The notes: generated from the sequence alone by a model not told the origin. Counted from the stretch's first letter, positions 8,476 through 18,540 are shown. The stretch: 64,000 bases of DNA from Pseudomonas sp. MF4836 (GCF_002018875.1 NZ_MVOL01000006.1:186001-250000), one strand, 5' to 3'. Made by a program: numbers and translations.

Positions 8476-9099
8476 ATGCTGAAGATCTGGGGTCGGAAAA
8501 ACTCATCGAACGTCAGGAAGGCACTGTGGTGCGCCGAGGAGCTGGGGCTGAGCTACCAGGCCTTGGATGCCGGCGGCGCTTTTGGTGTGGTCGATACGCC
8601 TGAATACCGGGCGATGAATCCCAACGGGCGGATTCCGTTGATCGAGGACGACGGTTTCGTGCTCTGGGAATCCAACACTATCGTGCGCTACCTGGCCGCG
8701 CGCCACGCCGCCGATTCGTCCTGGTACCCCGCTGATCCCCAGGCCCGAGCCAGCGCCGAGAAGTGGATGGACTGGACCACCTCGACCTTTGCCGAACCGT
8801 TCCGGCATCTGTTCTGGGGCGTGTTGCGCACTCCTGCGGCGGAGCAGGACTGGGTCAAGATCAACGCTGCGCTGAAAACTTGCGGTGATCTGTTGCAGGT
8901 GGTCGATCAGGCACTGGCGCAGCATCCGTACCTCTCCGGCGAGGAAATCGGTGTCGGCGATATTCCCCTCGGCAGCTTTATTTATGCGTGGTTCGAGATG
9001 CCCGTCGAGCGGCCGCAGATGCCCAATCTAGAGGCCTGGTATCAACGTTTGAAGGCGCGTCCGGCGTATCGCCTGGCGGTCATGACCGCGTTGACTTAA
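8476..9099 (+). CDS. Glutathione S-transferase family protein
   Basis: A 207-residue cytosolic GST. The thioredoxin-like N-terminal domain begins LKIWGRKNSSNVRKALWCAEE, with the Ser of NSSNVRK as the likely glutathione-activating residue. It includes the GSH-binding loops NPNGRIPLIEDDG and LWESNTIVRYLA, and the helical C-terminal domain follows from about residue 90. The Asn/Ser-rich active-site context is typical of theta/beta-like bacterial GSTs that detoxify electrophiles. It sits 41 bp after the transglutaminase-like gene on the same strand. Confidence 0.9.
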   Translation: MLKIWGRKNSSNVRKALWCAEELGLSYQALDAGGAFGVVDTPEYRAMNPNGRIPLIEDDGFVLWESNTIVRYLAARHAADSSWYPADPQARASAEKWMDWTTSTFAEPFRHLFWGVLRTPAAEQDWVKINAALKTCGDLLQVVDQALAQHPYLSGEEIGVGDIPLGSFIYAWFEMPVERPQMPNLEAWYQRLKARPAYRLAVMTALT

Positions 9100-9231
9100 T
9101 ACTGACTATCACTACGCGTGACTGTACTTGTGCGGCGTCGCCAAGCAACATTGCCGGGTTCGACGCCGTTGTAATTGCAACGGTGCGCTCTTATTTATTC
9201 TCTTTCCCCCTTCTTGGTGCATGAATCCGAT

Positions 9232-10164
9232 ATGAGTTCCGCTCTGTCCATCCGGCAGTTAACCAAAACCTACGGCAACGGTTTCCAGGCCCTGAGTGGT
9301 ATCGATCTGGACGTCGCCGAAGGTGACTTTTTTGCCCTGCTCGGCCCCAATGGCGCCGGTAAATCCACCACCATCGGCATCCTCTCGACCCTGGTGAACA
9401 AAACCAGCGGTACGGTGAACATCTTTGGCCACGACCTGGATCGTCAACCGGCCGCGCTCAAGCGCTGCATTGGCGTGGTGCCGCAGGAATTCAACTTCAA
9501 CCAGTTCGAAAAGACCTTCGACATCGTCGTGACCCAGGCTGGCTACTACGGCATCCCGGCGAAAATCGCCAAGGAGCGCGCCGAGCAGTACCTGACCCAG
9601 CTTGGCCTGTGGGACAAGCGCGATGTGCCCTCACGCTCGCTGTCCGGTGGGATGAAGCGGCGCCTGATGATCGCCCGGGCCCTGGTGCACGAACCGCGGC
9701 TGTTGATTCTCGACGAACCGACGGCCGGCGTGGACATCGAGCTGCGGCGTTCGATGTGGACCTTCCTCACCGAACTGAACCAGAAAGGCATCACCATCAT
9801 CCTCACCACCCATTACCTGGAAGAGGCTGAACAGCTGTGCCGCAACATCGGCATCATCGACCACGGCACCATCGTCGAGAACACCAGCATGCGTAACCTG
9901 CTAGGTCAGCTGCATGTGGAAACCTTCCTGCTCGATCTGAAAAACGACATGCAGGTGGCGCCGCAACTGATCGGTTACCCGAACCGTCTGGTCGACAGCC
10001 ACACCCTCGAAGTGCAGGTCGACAAAGCCGTGGGCATCACTGCGTTGTTCGGGCAGTTGGCATTGCAGAACATCGAAGTCCTGAGCCTGCGTAATAAAAC
10101 CAATCGCCTTGAGGAGTTGTTCGTGTCCCTGGTGGAGAAAAACTTGTCGAAGGTGGCGGTATGA
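9232..10164 (+). CDS. ABC exporter ATP-binding protein (YadG-like)
   Basis: A 310-residue ABC ATPase. Walker A is GPNGAGKST, the signature is LSGGMKRRLMIARAL, Walker B is LLILDEPTAGVD, and the H-loop is TTHYLEE. A C-terminal extension of about 70 residues (from HVETFLLDLKNDM) is typical of the drug/polysaccharide exporter subgroup. The start at 9232 (MSSALSIRQL) is preferred; the longer in-frame start at 9175 adds a peptide not seen in the family. The stop overlaps the permease start by 4 bases (ATGA), so the pair forms one transporter. The substrate is unknown. Confidence 0.9.
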   Translation: MSSALSIRQLTKTYGNGFQALSGIDLDVAEGDFFALLGPNGAGKSTTIGILSTLVNKTSGTVNIFGHDLDRQPAALKRCIGVVPQEFNFNQFEKTFDIVVTQAGYYGIPAKIAKERAEQYLTQLGLWDKRDVPSRSLSGGMKRRLMIARALVHEPRLLILDEPTAGVDIELRRSMWTFLTELNQKGITIILTTHYLEEAEQLCRNIGIIDHGTIVENTSMRNLLGQLHVETFLLDLKNDMQVAPQLIGYPNRLVDSHTLEVQVDKAVGITALFGQLALQNIEVLSLRNKTNRLEELFVSLVEKNLSKVAV

Positions 10165-10940
10165 GTTCCGAGCTGCAGCCCAACCTTGTCGCGCTCAATA
10201 CCATTGTCTACCGCGAGGTGCGGCGGTTTACCCGGATCTGGCCCCAGACCCTGCTGCCGCCGGCGATCACCATGGTTCTGTACTTCGTGATCTTCGGCAA
10301 TCTGATCGGTCGGCAAATCGGCGATATGGGTGGTTTCACCTATATGGAGTACATCGTGCCGGGGCTGATCATGATGTCGGTGATCACCAACTCCTACGGC
10401 AACGTGGTGTCGAGCTTCTTCGGCAGCAAGTTTCAGCGCTCCATCGAGGAACTGATGGTATCGCCGGTGTCGCCGCACACCATTCTGATCGGCTACACCC
10501 TGGGCGGCGTGCTGCGCGGGTTGATGGTCGGGGTGATCGTGACCTTGCTCTCGCTGTTCTTTACCCATTTGCAGGTGCATCACTTGGGCCTGACGATCCT
10601 GGTGGTGGTGCTGACGGCGACGATCTTCTCCCTGCTGGGCTTTATCAACGCCGTTTTTGCGCGCAACTTCGACGATATCTCGATTATCCCGACCTTCGTC
10701 CTGACGCCGTTGACGTACCTGGGCGGGGTGTTCTACTCCATTACCCTGCTGCCGCCGTTCTGGCAGACCGTGTCCCTGGCCAACCCGGTGCTGCACATGG
10801 TCAATGCCTTCCGGTACGGCATCCTGGGTGTTTCGGACATCAAGATCAGCGTGGCCATCACCTTTATGCTGGTGGCGACCGTGGTCCTGTACATCGGCTG
10901 CGCGCGGTTGCTGGTCAGCGGGCGCGGCATGCGCCAGTAG
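10161..10940 (+). CDS. ABC-2 type exporter permease (YadH-like)
   Basis: A 259-residue integral membrane protein of the ABC-2 family with six predicted helices. The family region YMEYIVPGLIMMSVITNSYGNVVSSFFGSKFQRSIEEL is visible in the first third, and PLTYLGGVFYSITLLPPFW near residues 185-205. It starts within the stop codon of the ATPase gene. It ends in GRGMRQ, followed by a bidirectional terminator. Confidence 0.9.
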   Translation: MSSELQPNLVALNTIVYREVRRFTRIWPQTLLPPAITMVLYFVIFGNLIGRQIGDMGGFTYMEYIVPGLIMMSVITNSYGNVVSSFFGSKFQRSIEELMVSPVSPHTILIGYTLGGVLRGLMVGVIVTLLSLFFTHLQVHHLGLTILVVVLTATIFSLLGFINAVFARNFDDISIIPTFVLTPLTYLGGVFYSITLLPPFWQTVSLANPVLHMVNAFRYGILGVSDIKISVAITFMLVATVVLYIGCARLLVSGRGMRQ

Positions 10941-10965
10941 GCGTCATGGCCACGACCGTTGCATG

Positions 10966-10995
10966 AAAAAGGCCTCCCATGTGGAGGCCTTTTTG
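10966..10995. terminator. Bidirectional terminator after the ABC exporter
   Basis: AAAAAGGCCTCC and GGAGGCCTTTTT form a 12-bp stem with a small loop, placed between the convergent ABC permease and DUF2062 genes. Confidence 0.88.
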
Positions 10996-10999
10996 CATT

Positions 11000-11515
11000 T
11001 CAGGAGCGGCTGCGCTTGCGGCGCTTCCATTGTCGAGCCACCCACCAGCGCCAATAGAGCATCGTCAGGCAATAGGCGAGGGCGCCAAGCACCACGCCGG
11101 CCACCACCGAACCCAGCAGGAATGGTTGCCACAGGGTCGAGAGCTGGCTGCTGATCCATTCCCAGGTCAGCTCATCGGGCAAGCTGCGAGGCGGTACATT
11201 CATCAGCCAGGCGCCGAGCTGGTAAGTGCAGAAGAACACGGGAGGCATGGTGATGGGGTTGGTCAGCCACACCAGGCTGACTGCAATCGGCATATTGCCG
11301 CGCACCGTCACCGCGAGCACGGCGGCGAGCAGCATCTGCATCGGTATCGGGATAAAGGCCGCGAACAGACCCACGGCCATGGCTCGGGCCACCGAGTGCC
11401 GGTTCAGGTGCCAGAGGTTCGGGTCATGCAGCAGGGTGCCTAGAAAGCGTAAGGATTTGTGTTCCCTGATGCTGCTCGGATCGGGCATGTAACGTCTGAT
11501 TAAGCGCCGGGGCAT
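11000..11515 (-). CDS. DUF2062 membrane protein
   Basis: A 171-residue inner-membrane protein of the DUF2062 family. The family core is present: SVARAMAVGLFAAFIPIPMQM, then WLTNPITMPPVFFCTYQLG, and a final hydrophobic helix before a very basic tail (RQWKRRKRSRS). The start at 11515 (MPRRLIRRYMPDP) fits the family; the longer reading frame reaches into the ComEC promoter region. The function is unknown. It is divergent from comEC, with a 136-bp gap that must hold both promoters. Confidence 0.85.
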   Translation of the reverse strand: MPRRLIRRYMPDPSSIREHKSLRFLGTLLHDPNLWHLNRHSVARAMAVGLFAAFIPIPMQMLLAAVLAVTVRGNMPIAVSLVWLTNPITMPPVFFCTYQLGAWLMNVPPRSLPDELTWEWISSQLSTLWQPFLLGSVVAGVVLGALAYCLTMLYWRWWVARQWKRRKRSRS

Positions 11516-11651
11516 AAGGCTTCTCGGTCGGTTCGAGGGGCAAGTATGCCCGGATTCTACGAGGCGCCCATTCAGACTTTGTGACAAATGATATAGCGGT
11601 GGCGGCCGCCCGTGAGCTAAGCCAGGAGAGGGGATTCTCAAGGACTGGCTT

Positions 11652-13883
11652 ATGCGCACAGGGATGTTGGCGCTGGCTACGGGGCTGCTGACGCTGCGTT
11701 TTCTGCCGCAGTTGCCGCCTGGCTGGCTGTTGTGGCCGATGCCGTTACTGGCATTGATGCTGTTGCCGTTTCGCAGTTATCCGCTGGCTTTTTGGCTGCT
11801 TGGCTTCAGTTGGGCCTGCATCAGCGCGCAGTGGGCGTTGAATGACCGTCTGTCGTTTGAGCTCGACGGACAGACCCGCTGGCTTGAAGGGCGGGTCAGC
11901 GGCTTGCCGCAGCAGGTGGACGGCGTGGTGCGTTTTGAGTTGGAAGAGGCTCGCTCCAGGCGTGGGCGCTTGCCGCAGCGTCTGCGCCTTGCCTGGTATG
12001 GCGGGCCGCCGATTCATGCCGGCCAGCGCTGGCGGCTGGCGGTCAAACTCAAGCGTCCGGTGGGGCTGCTCAATGTGCAAGGCTTTGACTATGAGGCGTG
12101 GTTGTTTGCCCAGCGCATCGGTGCCACCGGCACGGTCAAGGACGGCCAGTTACTGCGCTCCGCCCGCGCGCCCTGGCGTGATGACCTGCGCCGGCGTCTG
12201 CTGGAAGTCGATGCCCAAGGTCGCGAAGGCGGCCTGGTGGCCCTGGTGCTGGGCGACGGATCAGGTCTGACGAGGGAGGACTGGCGGGTGCTGCAGGACA
12301 CCGGCACCGTGCACTTGATGGTGATTTCCGGGCAGCACATCAGCCTCCTGGCCGGGGTGATCTATGCCGCGGTTGCAGGGCTGGCGCGCTATGGGGTGTG
12401 GCCGCGACGCGTGCCCTGGCTGCCGTGGGCCTGTGCGCTGGCTTTTGCCGCTGCGCTGGGTTACGGGCTGTTGGCGGGATTCGATGTGCCGGTGCAGCGC
12501 GCTTGCGTGATGGTCGGCCTGGTATTGCTCTGGCGCCTGCGCTTTCGCCATCTGGGGGCCTGGTGGCCGCTGCTGCTGGCATTGAATGCGCTGTTGTTGT
12601 GGGAGCCGCTGGCCAGCCTGCAGCCGGGATTCTGGTTGTCTTTTGCCGCGGTGGCGGTGCTGATCTTCACCTTTGGCGGGCGATTGGGGGCGTGGCGCTG
12701 GTGGCAGGCCTGGACCCGTGCCCAATGGCTGATTGCCATCGGCCTGTGCCCCGTGTTGCTGGCGTTGGGGCTGCCTATCAGTCTCAGCGGCCCCTTGGCC
12801 AACTTGCTGGCGGTGCCCTGGGTCAGCCTGGTGGTGTTGCCGCCGGCCCTGCTCGGGACCTTGCTGCTGCCGCTGCCGCCTGTGGGCGAAGGGTTGCTGT
12901 GGTTGGCCGGTGGATTGCTCGACGGCTTGTTCTGGGCCCTGGCACTGGTGGCCGGCTACTGGCCGGCCTGGGTCGCACCGCTGATTCCGTTCTGGGCCTG
13001 GGTGATCAGCACCTTGGGCGCACTGTTGCTTTTATTGCCCAAGGGCCTGCCGATACGCCTGCTGGGTTGGCCGATGTTGTTGCTGGCGGTGTATCCGCCG
13101 GGCAACCGCGTGCCCGAAGGACAGGTCGAAGTCTGGCAACTGGATGTCGGACAGGGCCTGGCGGTTATTCTGCGCACCCGCGATCACGCGATGTTGTACG
13201 ACGCCGGCCCGCGCTTTGGCGACTTCGACCTGGGCGAACGCGTGGTGCTGCCGGCCCTGGGGCAACTGGCGATCCGGCGCCTGGATCTGTTGTTGCTCAG
13301 TCATGCCGATGCCGACCACGCAGGCGGAGCCTTGGCGGTTCAGCGCGGCTTGCCCGTGGCTGAGGTCGTCAGTGGTGAGCCGAGTGCCTTGCCCGCCGGC
13401 TTGCAGGCCGGTCCTTGCGAAAGCGGACGCGGTTGGCAGTGGAATGGGGTGAACTTCAGGCTCTGGCAGGCACTCGACGGGGCGACCGGCAACCAGCGTT
13501 CCTGTGTGCTGCAAGTCGAGGCCAATGGCGAGCGCCTGTTGCTGACGGGAGATATCGACACCTGGGCCGAAGCCCGATTGCTCGCCGGGCCATTGGCAGT
13601 TGCTACCGACTGGTTGCAGGCGCCGCACCATGGCAGTCGCAGTTCGTCATCCATGGCCTTGTTGCAGCAGTTGTCACCGGAGGCGGTACTGATTTCCCGG
13701 GGCCACGGCAACAGTTTTGGCCACCCGCACCCCGAGGTGCTGGAGCGTTATCGGCGGCTCGGAAGCGAGGTGTACGACAGCGCGCGCCACGGCGCCCTGA
13801 GGCTGCAATTGGGCGCTTTCAGCGCGCCGCAGGTGATGCGCGCGCAACCCAGGTTTTGGCGCCAGGCGTCAGCATCTCCTTAA
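11652..13883 (+). CDS. comEC: ComEC/Rec2-family DNA internalization protein
   Basis: A 743-residue polytopic protein. ComEC forms the inner-membrane channel for single-stranded DNA during natural transformation. Domains in order: N-terminal soluble/DUF4131 region (about 20-170), the competence-domain membrane core (about 190-470, including HLMVISGQHISLLAG), and a C-terminal metallo-beta-lactamase-like domain with LSHADADHAGGA and the later APHHGSRSSSS. The length agrees with Pseudomonas ComEC. The gene is followed by exbB after 102 bp. Confidence 0.93.
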   Translation: MRTGMLALATGLLTLRFLPQLPPGWLLWPMPLLALMLLPFRSYPLAFWLLGFSWACISAQWALNDRLSFELDGQTRWLEGRVSGLPQQVDGVVRFELEEARSRRGRLPQRLRLAWYGGPPIHAGQRWRLAVKLKRPVGLLNVQGFDYEAWLFAQRIGATGTVKDGQLLRSARAPWRDDLRRRLLEVDAQGREGGLVALVLGDGSGLTREDWRVLQDTGTVHLMVISGQHISLLAGVIYAAVAGLARYGVWPRRVPWLPWACALAFAAALGYGLLAGFDVPVQRACVMVGLVLLWRLRFRHLGAWWPLLLALNALLLWEPLASLQPGFWLSFAAVAVLIFTFGGRLGAWRWWQAWTRAQWLIAIGLCPVLLALGLPISLSGPLANLLAVPWVSLVVLPPALLGTLLLPLPPVGEGLLWLAGGLLDGLFWALALVAGYWPAWVAPLIPFWAWVISTLGALLLLLPKGLPIRLLGWPMLLLAVYPPGNRVPEGQVEVWQLDVGQGLAVILRTRDHAMLYDAGPRFGDFDLGERVVLPALGQLAIRRLDLLLLSHADADHAGGALAVQRGLPVAEVVSGEPSALPAGLQAGPCESGRGWQWNGVNFRLWQALDGATGNQRSCVLQVEANGERLLLTGDIDTWAEARLLAGPLAVATDWLQAPHHGSRSSSSMALLQQLSPEAVLISRGHGNSFGHPHPEVLERYRRLGSEVYDSARHGALRLQLGAFSAPQVMRAQPRFWRQASASP

Positions 13884-13985
13884 ATAGCCGTGAGTTATTA
13901 AAGCGTCGGAGGATGCGACATCACGGTCTTCGGTGCGCCCGGGCCCTATGTTAGAGTGGCGCACTTTTTCGAGGGGGCTGTCACT

Positions 13986-14621
13986 GTGTGGGAATTGGTC
14001 AAATCCGGCGGCTGGATGATGTTGCCGATCATTCTGAGTTCCATCGCCGCTGTCGGCATCATCGCCGAGCGTTTGTGGACCCTGCGCGCCAGCCGTGTCA
14101 CTCCGCCCCATTTGCTGGGTCAGGTATGGCGCTGGATCAAGGACAAACAACTCAATAAAGACAAGCTCAAGGAGCTGCGTGCCGATTCGCCCCTGGGGGA
14201 AATCCTCGCGGCGGGCCTGGCCAACTCCAAGCATGGTCGCGAGATCATGAAGGAATGCATCGAAGAGGCCGCGGCCCGGGTCATTCATGAACTGGAGCGC
14301 TACCTCAACGCCCTCGGCACCATCGCCGCCATGGCCCCATTGCTTGGGTTGCTGGGGACGGTACTGGGCATGATCGATATCTTCAGCTCGTTCATGGGCT
14401 CGGGCATGACCACCAACGCCGCGGTGCTGGCGGGTGGTATCTCCAAGGCGCTGATTACTACCGCGGCCGGTTTGATGGTGGGTATCCCTGCGGTGTTCTT
14501 CCACCGTTTCCTGCAACGCCGGGTCGATGAACTGGTCGTGGGCATGGAGCAGGAAGCGATCAAGCTGGTCGAAGTGGTACAGGGCGACCGTGACGTCGAC
14601 ATGGTCGAGGGCAAAGCGTGA
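13986..14621 (+). CDS. exbB: ExbB/TolQ-family proton channel protein
   Basis: A 211-residue inner-membrane protein of the MotA/TolQ/ExbB family with three hydrophobic helices. The first is near residues 10-30 (GWMMLPIILSSIAAVGIIAE). The two conserved ones contain GTIAAMAPLLGLLGTVLGMI and SKALITTAAGLMVGIPAVFF. The start is GTG at 13986 (MWELVKSGG); the longer reading frame from 13956 includes the untranslated region. It pairs with the ExbD-like gene, whose start overlaps its stop. In PAO1 the same pair lies between comEC and lpxK, and the energised partner is not certain. Confidence 0.88.
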   Translation: MWELVKSGGWMMLPIILSSIAAVGIIAERLWTLRASRVTPPHLLGQVWRWIKDKQLNKDKLKELRADSPLGEILAAGLANSKHGREIMKECIEEAAARVIHELERYLNALGTIAAMAPLLGLLGTVLGMIDIFSSFMGSGMTTNAAVLAGGISKALITTAAGLMVGIPAVFFHRFLQRRVDELVVGMEQEAIKLVEVVQGDRDVDMVEGKA

Positions 14622-15046
14622 AATTCCGCCGCAAACCTCGGGAAACCGTCGATATCAACCTCGCGTCATTGATCGACGTGGTGTTTATCCTGTTGCTGTT
14701 TTTCGTCGTCACCACCACGTTCACCCGCGAAACCCAATTGCGTGTCGACCTGCCCGAGGCCGTCAGCGGTTCGCCCGCTGAAGACCAGCAGATCAAGCAA
14801 CTGGATATCGCCATCAGTGCCGATGGGGTGTTTTCGGTAAACAACCAATTGCTGCCGAAAAACGACCTGGCCGGCCTGATCGATGCCTTGCAGAAGGAGT
14901 CGGGGGGTGACACCAATATGCCGCTGTCCATCAGTGCGGATGGCAAGACCCAGCACCAGGCGGTCATCACAGCCATGGACGCCGCCGGCAAGCTCGGTTT
15001 CAGCCATTTGCGCATGACCACCGTCGAGGCGGCACCGGCACCCTGA
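14618..15046 (+). CDS. exbD: ExbD/TolR-family protein
   Basis: A 142-residue protein with one N-terminal membrane helix. The conserved Asp of the proton path sits in [18 protein letters not shown] (about residue 23). The periplasmic domain contains [11 protein letters not shown], as in other ExbD proteins. The start is GTG at 14618, overlapping exbB by 4 bases. The stop overlaps the lpxK start (TGATG). It forms the motor with ExbB. Confidence 0.9.
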   Translation: MKFRRKPRETVDINLASLIDVVFILLLFFVVTTTFTRETQLRVDLPEAVSGSPAEDQQIKQLDIAISADGVFSVNNQLLPKNDLAGLIDALQKESGGDTNMPLSISADGKTQHQAVITAMDAAGKLGFSHLRMTTVEAAPAP

Positions 15047-16056
15047 TGGCACTTTCTGATCGCTTGCTCGCCGCCTGGTACAACGGCCATCCCGCGTTGA
15101 AGCTGCTGCAGCCCCTGGAATGGCTGTATCGACGGGTGGTGGTGCGCAAGCGCGAGCGCTTTCTGGCGGGAGAGGGGGCTGTCTACCAGCCGCCGGTGCC
15201 GTTGATCGTGGTCGGCAATATCACCGTTGGCGGCACCGGCAAGACGCCGCTGATCTTGTGGATGATTGAACACTGCCAGCGCAGCGGTTTGCGGGTTGGC
15301 GTGGTCAGCCGGGGGTATGGCGCCAAGCCGCCGCAACTGCCCTGGCGCGTCACGCCCGAGCAAAGCGCGCAGGTCGCCGGTGACGAGCCGTTGCTGATTG
15401 TCCAGCGCAGCGGCGTGCCGTTGATGATCGATCCGGATCGCAGCCGTGCCGTGCAAGCGCTGCTCGCCGCCGAACCTCTGGACCTGATTCTTTCCGACGA
15501 CGGCATGCAGCATTACCGCATGGCCCGTGACCTGGAGCTGGTGCTGATCGACGCCGCCCGGGGCCTGGGCAATCGCCGCTGCCTGCCGGCCGGCCCCCTG
15601 CGTGAACCGGTGGAGCGCCTGCAAAGCGTCGATGCCGTGCTTTATAACGGCGCCGGTGATGATCGCGAGGATGGCTTTGCCTTTCGCCTGGAGCCCACGG
15701 CGCTGGTCAACCTGCTGACTGGCGAGCGCCGTGGGCTCGAGCATTTTGCGCCAGGCCAGGGGGTGCATGCGGTGGCGGGTATCGGCAACCCGCAACGTTT
15801 CTTCACCACCCTTGAAACGCTACACTGGCGACCCGTCCCCCATGCTTTTGCCGACCACGCCGAATACAGTGCCCAGGCCTTGAGTTTCACGCCGTTGCTG
15901 CCCGTGGTCATGACCGAAAAGGACGCGGTGAAGTGCCGCACTTTTGCGGCGGCCGACTGGTGGTACCTGGCGGTGGATGCGGTGCCGTCGCCGGCCTTCG
16001 TGGCCTGGTTCGATACCCAACTGATGCGCCTGTTGCCTGCTCGTCTTTTGCCTTAA
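15046..16056 (+). CDS. lpxK: Tetraacyldisaccharide 4'-kinase LpxK
   Basis: LpxK phosphorylates the 4' position of the tetraacyl disaccharide-1-phosphate in lipid A synthesis at the inner membrane. The 336-residue product shows the Walker A-like motif [12 protein letters not shown] (about 57-68), the basic N-terminal membrane-associating helix, and the conserved [14 protein letters not shown] region (about 149-162). It overlaps exbD by one base, and the next gene (Trm112-like) follows after 22 bp, as in other Pseudomonas. Confidence 0.95.
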   Translation: MALSDRLLAAWYNGHPALKLLQPLEWLYRRVVVRKRERFLAGEGAVYQPPVPLIVVGNITVGGTGKTPLILWMIEHCQRSGLRVGVVSRGYGAKPPQLPWRVTPEQSAQVAGDEPLLIVQRSGVPLMIDPDRSRAVQALLAAEPLDLILSDDGMQHYRMARDLELVLIDAARGLGNRRCLPAGPLREPVERLQSVDAVLYNGAGDDREDGFAFRLEPTALVNLLTGERRGLEHFAPGQGVHAVAGIGNPQRFFTTLETLHWRPVPHAFADHAEYSAQALSFTPLLPVVMTEKDAVKCRTFAAADWWYLAVDAVPSPAFVAWFDTQLMRLLPARLLP

Positions 16057-16078
16057 CGCTGTTATCCAGGGAATTCTC

Positions 16079-16264
16079 ATGGACACCAAATTGCTCGATA
16101 TCCTCGCCTGCCCGATCTGCAAGGGGCCGCTCAAACTCAGCGCCGACAAGACCGAGCTGATCAGCAAGGGCGCCGGCCTGGCCTTCCCGATCCGCGATGG
16201 CATTCCGGTGATGCTGGAAAGCGAAGCCCGTACCCTCAGCAACGACGAGCGCCTGGATAAATGA
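16079..16264 (+). CDS. Trm112-family small zinc-ribbon-like protein
   Basis: A 61-residue protein of the Trm112/YcaR family. The motif [10 protein letters not shown] (Cys 11 and 14) and the later [16 protein letters not shown] are diagnostic. It is always found between lpxK and kdsB in gammaproteobacteria. The precise function in bacteria is unsettled. The stop overlaps the kdsB start by 4 bases (ATGA). Confidence 0.92.
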   Translation: MDTKLLDILACPICKGPLKLSADKTELISKGAGLAFPIRDGIPVMLESEARTLSNDERLDK

Positions 16265-17025
16265 CCACCGCCTTTACCGTTGTCATCCCCTCGCGTTATG
16301 CCTCCACCCGCTTGCCGGGCAAGCCGCTGCTCCTGATCGCCGGCAAGCCGATGATCCAGCATGTCTGGGAACAGGCCTGCAAAAGCAGCGCCGAGCGCGT
16401 GGTGGTGGCGACCGATGATGCGCGCATCCTCCAGGCCTGCCAGGCCTTTGGCGCCGAAGCCGTGCTGACCCGTGAAGACCACAACTCCGGCACCGACCGC
16501 CTGGCGGAAGTGGCTGCCCAGCTGGGCCTGGCGGCAGATGCCATCGTGGTCAACGTGCAGGGCGACGAGCCCTTGATCCCGCCTGCGGTGATTGATCAGG
16601 TGGCCGCCAACCTGGCCGCCCACACCGAGGCGCGCATGGCGACCCTGGCCGAGCCGATCGAAGACGTCGAGACCCTGTTCAACCCGAACGTGGTCAAGGT
16701 GGTCAGCGACCTCAATGGCCTGGCGCTGACCTTCAGCCGCTCCACCTTGCCCTGGGCCCGTGATGCCTTCGCCAGGAACCCCGGGCTGTTGCCGGAAGGC
16801 GTACCGTATCGGCGGCATATCGGCATCTATGCCTACCGCGCCGGCTTCCTGCATGACTTTGTCAGCTGGGGCCCGTGCTGGCTGGAAAACACCGAATCCC
16901 TGGAACAATTGCGTGCCCTGTGGCACGGCGTGCGTATCCATGTGGCCGACGCGCTGCAAGCGCCGCCGCCGGGGGTGGATACCGCCGAAGACCTTGAGCG
17001 CGTTCGTCGCCTGCTGGAGGCCTGA
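16261..17025 (+). CDS. kdsB: 3-deoxy-manno-octulosonate cytidylyltransferase KdsB
   Basis: KdsB makes CMP-KDO, the activated sugar for the lipopolysaccharide inner core. The 254-residue product starts with the nucleotidyltransferase motif [16 protein letters not shown] and carries [16 protein letters not shown] and the later [10 protein letters not shown], all family marks. It overlaps its neighbours on both sides, consistent with one lpxK-kdsB-ptp-murB transcript. Confidence 0.96.
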   Translation: MTTAFTVVIPSRYASTRLPGKPLLLIAGKPMIQHVWEQACKSSAERVVVATDDARILQACQAFGAEAVLTREDHNSGTDRLAEVAAQLGLAADAIVVNVQGDEPLIPPAVIDQVAANLAAHTEARMATLAEPIEDVETLFNPNVVKVVSDLNGLALTFSRSTLPWARDAFARNPGLLPEGVPYRRHIGIYAYRAGFLHDFVSWGPCWLENTESLEQLRALWHGVRIHVADALQAPPPGVDTAEDLERVRRLLEA

Positions 17026-17489
17026 TGCGGGTTCTGTTTGTCTGCCTGGGCAACATCTGTCGCTCGCCAACCGCCGAGGGCGTGCTGCGCCACAAGCTGC
17101 TTCAGGCGGGCCTGGCCGAGCAGGTCGAAGTGGCGTCGGCCGGCACCAGCGACTGGCACGTCGGCAAGCCTCCAGATGCTCGCAGCCAGCGGGCGGCCCT
17201 GGCGCGGGGCTACGATTTGTCGGCGCAACGTGGCCAGCAGGCCCGCCGCGAAGACTTCGCCCGCTATGACCTGATCCTTGCCATGGACCAGAGCAACCTG
17301 CGCAACCTCAATGCACTGCAGCCAACGGGGGCCAAGGCTGAGCTGGACTTGTTCCTGCGCCGCTACGAAGGCGCGGTGGATGAGGTGCCGGACCCGTACT
17401 ACGACGGCGACCAGGGTTTCGAGCAGGTGCTGGACCTGATTGAACAGGCCTGTGACCGGCTGGTGATCGAATTGAAGGGGCGCCTATGA
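17025..17489 (+). CDS. Low-molecular-weight protein tyrosine phosphatase
   Basis: A 154-residue phosphatase. The P-loop CLGNICRSP (Cys 7, Arg 13) opens the protein and the general acid lies in DEVPDPYYDG (about residues 122-131). In related genera such enzymes dephosphorylate tyrosine kinases of polysaccharide assembly, but no such kinase is in this window. It overlaps kdsB by one base and murB by four. Confidence 0.93.
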   Translation: MRVLFVCLGNICRSPTAEGVLRHKLLQAGLAEQVEVASAGTSDWHVGKPPDARSQRAALARGYDLSAQRGQQARREDFARYDLILAMDQSNLRNLNALQPTGAKAELDLFLRRYEGAVDEVPDPYYDGDQGFEQVLDLIEQACDRLVIELKGRL

Positions 17490-18505
17490 CCTTGCAGGTG
17501 CAGGCCCGGGTTTCCCTCAAGCCGTTCAACACCTTTGGCGTCGATGTGCAGGCGCAGCAGTTCGCCGAGGCCCATAACGATGCCGACGTGCGCGAGGCCC
17601 TGGCCTACTGCGCCGAACACCAGTTGCCGCTGCTGGTGATCGGCGGTGGCAGCAACCTGTTGTTGACCGCCGATATCCCGGCACTGGTGCTGCGCATGGC
17701 GACCCGTGGCCTGCGTTTGCTGAGCGACGACGGCCAGCGGGTCGTGGTCGAGGCCGAAGCCGGTGAAGCCTGGCATCCGTTTGTGTTGTGGACCTTGGAC
17801 CAGGGCCTGTCCGGTCTGGAAAACCTGAGCCTGATCCCCGGCACTGTCGGCGCCGCGCCGATGCAGAACATCGGTGCCTATGGTGTGGAGATCAAGGATG
17901 TGTTCGCCGGCCTGACCGCCCTCGATCGCCAGACCGGCGAGTTGCGCGAGTTCAGTGTCGACGAGTGCGACTTTGCCTACCGCGACAGCCTGTTCAAACG
18001 CCAGGCCGGGCGCTGGCTGATTCTGCGCGTGCGTTTTACCTTGCAGCGAGTGGCCCATCTGCACCTGGAATATGGCCCGGTGCGCCAGCGCCTGACCGAG
18101 CAGGGCATCGATCAGCCGACCGCCAGCGATGTCAGCAGGGCCATTTGCAGCATTCGCAGCGAAAAACTGCCGGATCCTGCGGTATTGGGCAATGCCGGCA
18201 GCTTCTTCAAAAACCCGGTGATTCCGGCGGCCCTGGCGGCCGAGATCAAGCTTCAATACCCGGGGCTGGTGGGTTATCCACAAGCCGATGGGCAGGTGAA
18301 GCTGGCCGCTGGCTGGCTGATCGAGCAAGCAGGCTGGAAGGGTTTTCGCGAGGCCGATGCCGGGGTGCATCGCCTGCAGTCGCTGGTACTGGTCAACTAC
18401 GGGGCGGCCACCGGTTTGCAACTGTTGCAGTTGGCGCAAAAGATCCAGCAGGACGTTGCCCGGCGTTTCAAAGTGAACCTTGAGATGGAGCCCAACCTCT
18501 ATTGA
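17486..18505 (+). CDS. murB: UDP-N-acetylenolpyruvoylglucosamine reductase MurB
   Basis: MurB reduces UDP-GlcNAc-enolpyruvate to UDP-MurNAc in peptidoglycan synthesis, with FAD and NADPH. The 339-residue product has the FAD-binding motif VIGGGSNLLLT, the region LIPGTVGAAPMQNIGAYG, the substrate loop YRDSLFK, and the catalytic Ser in GNAGSFFKNP. It is the last gene of the cluster that begins near lpxK and is followed by a terminator at 18541. Confidence 0.96.
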   Translation: MTLQVQARVSLKPFNTFGVDVQAQQFAEAHNDADVREALAYCAEHQLPLLVIGGGSNLLLTADIPALVLRMATRGLRLLSDDGQRVVVEAEAGEAWHPFVLWTLDQGLSGLENLSLIPGTVGAAPMQNIGAYGVEIKDVFAGLTALDRQTGELREFSVDECDFAYRDSLFKRQAGRWLILRVRFTLQRVAHLHLEYGPVRQRLTEQGIDQPTASDVSRAICSIRSEKLPDPAVLGNAGSFFKNPVIPAALAAEIKLQYPGLVGYPQADGQVKLAAGWLIEQAGWKGFREADAGVHRLQSLVLVNYGAATGLQLLQLAQKIQQDVARRFKVNLEMEPNLY

Positions 18506-18540
18506 GTATCCTGGCTTGAGCTAGTCTCAATGCTTGAACC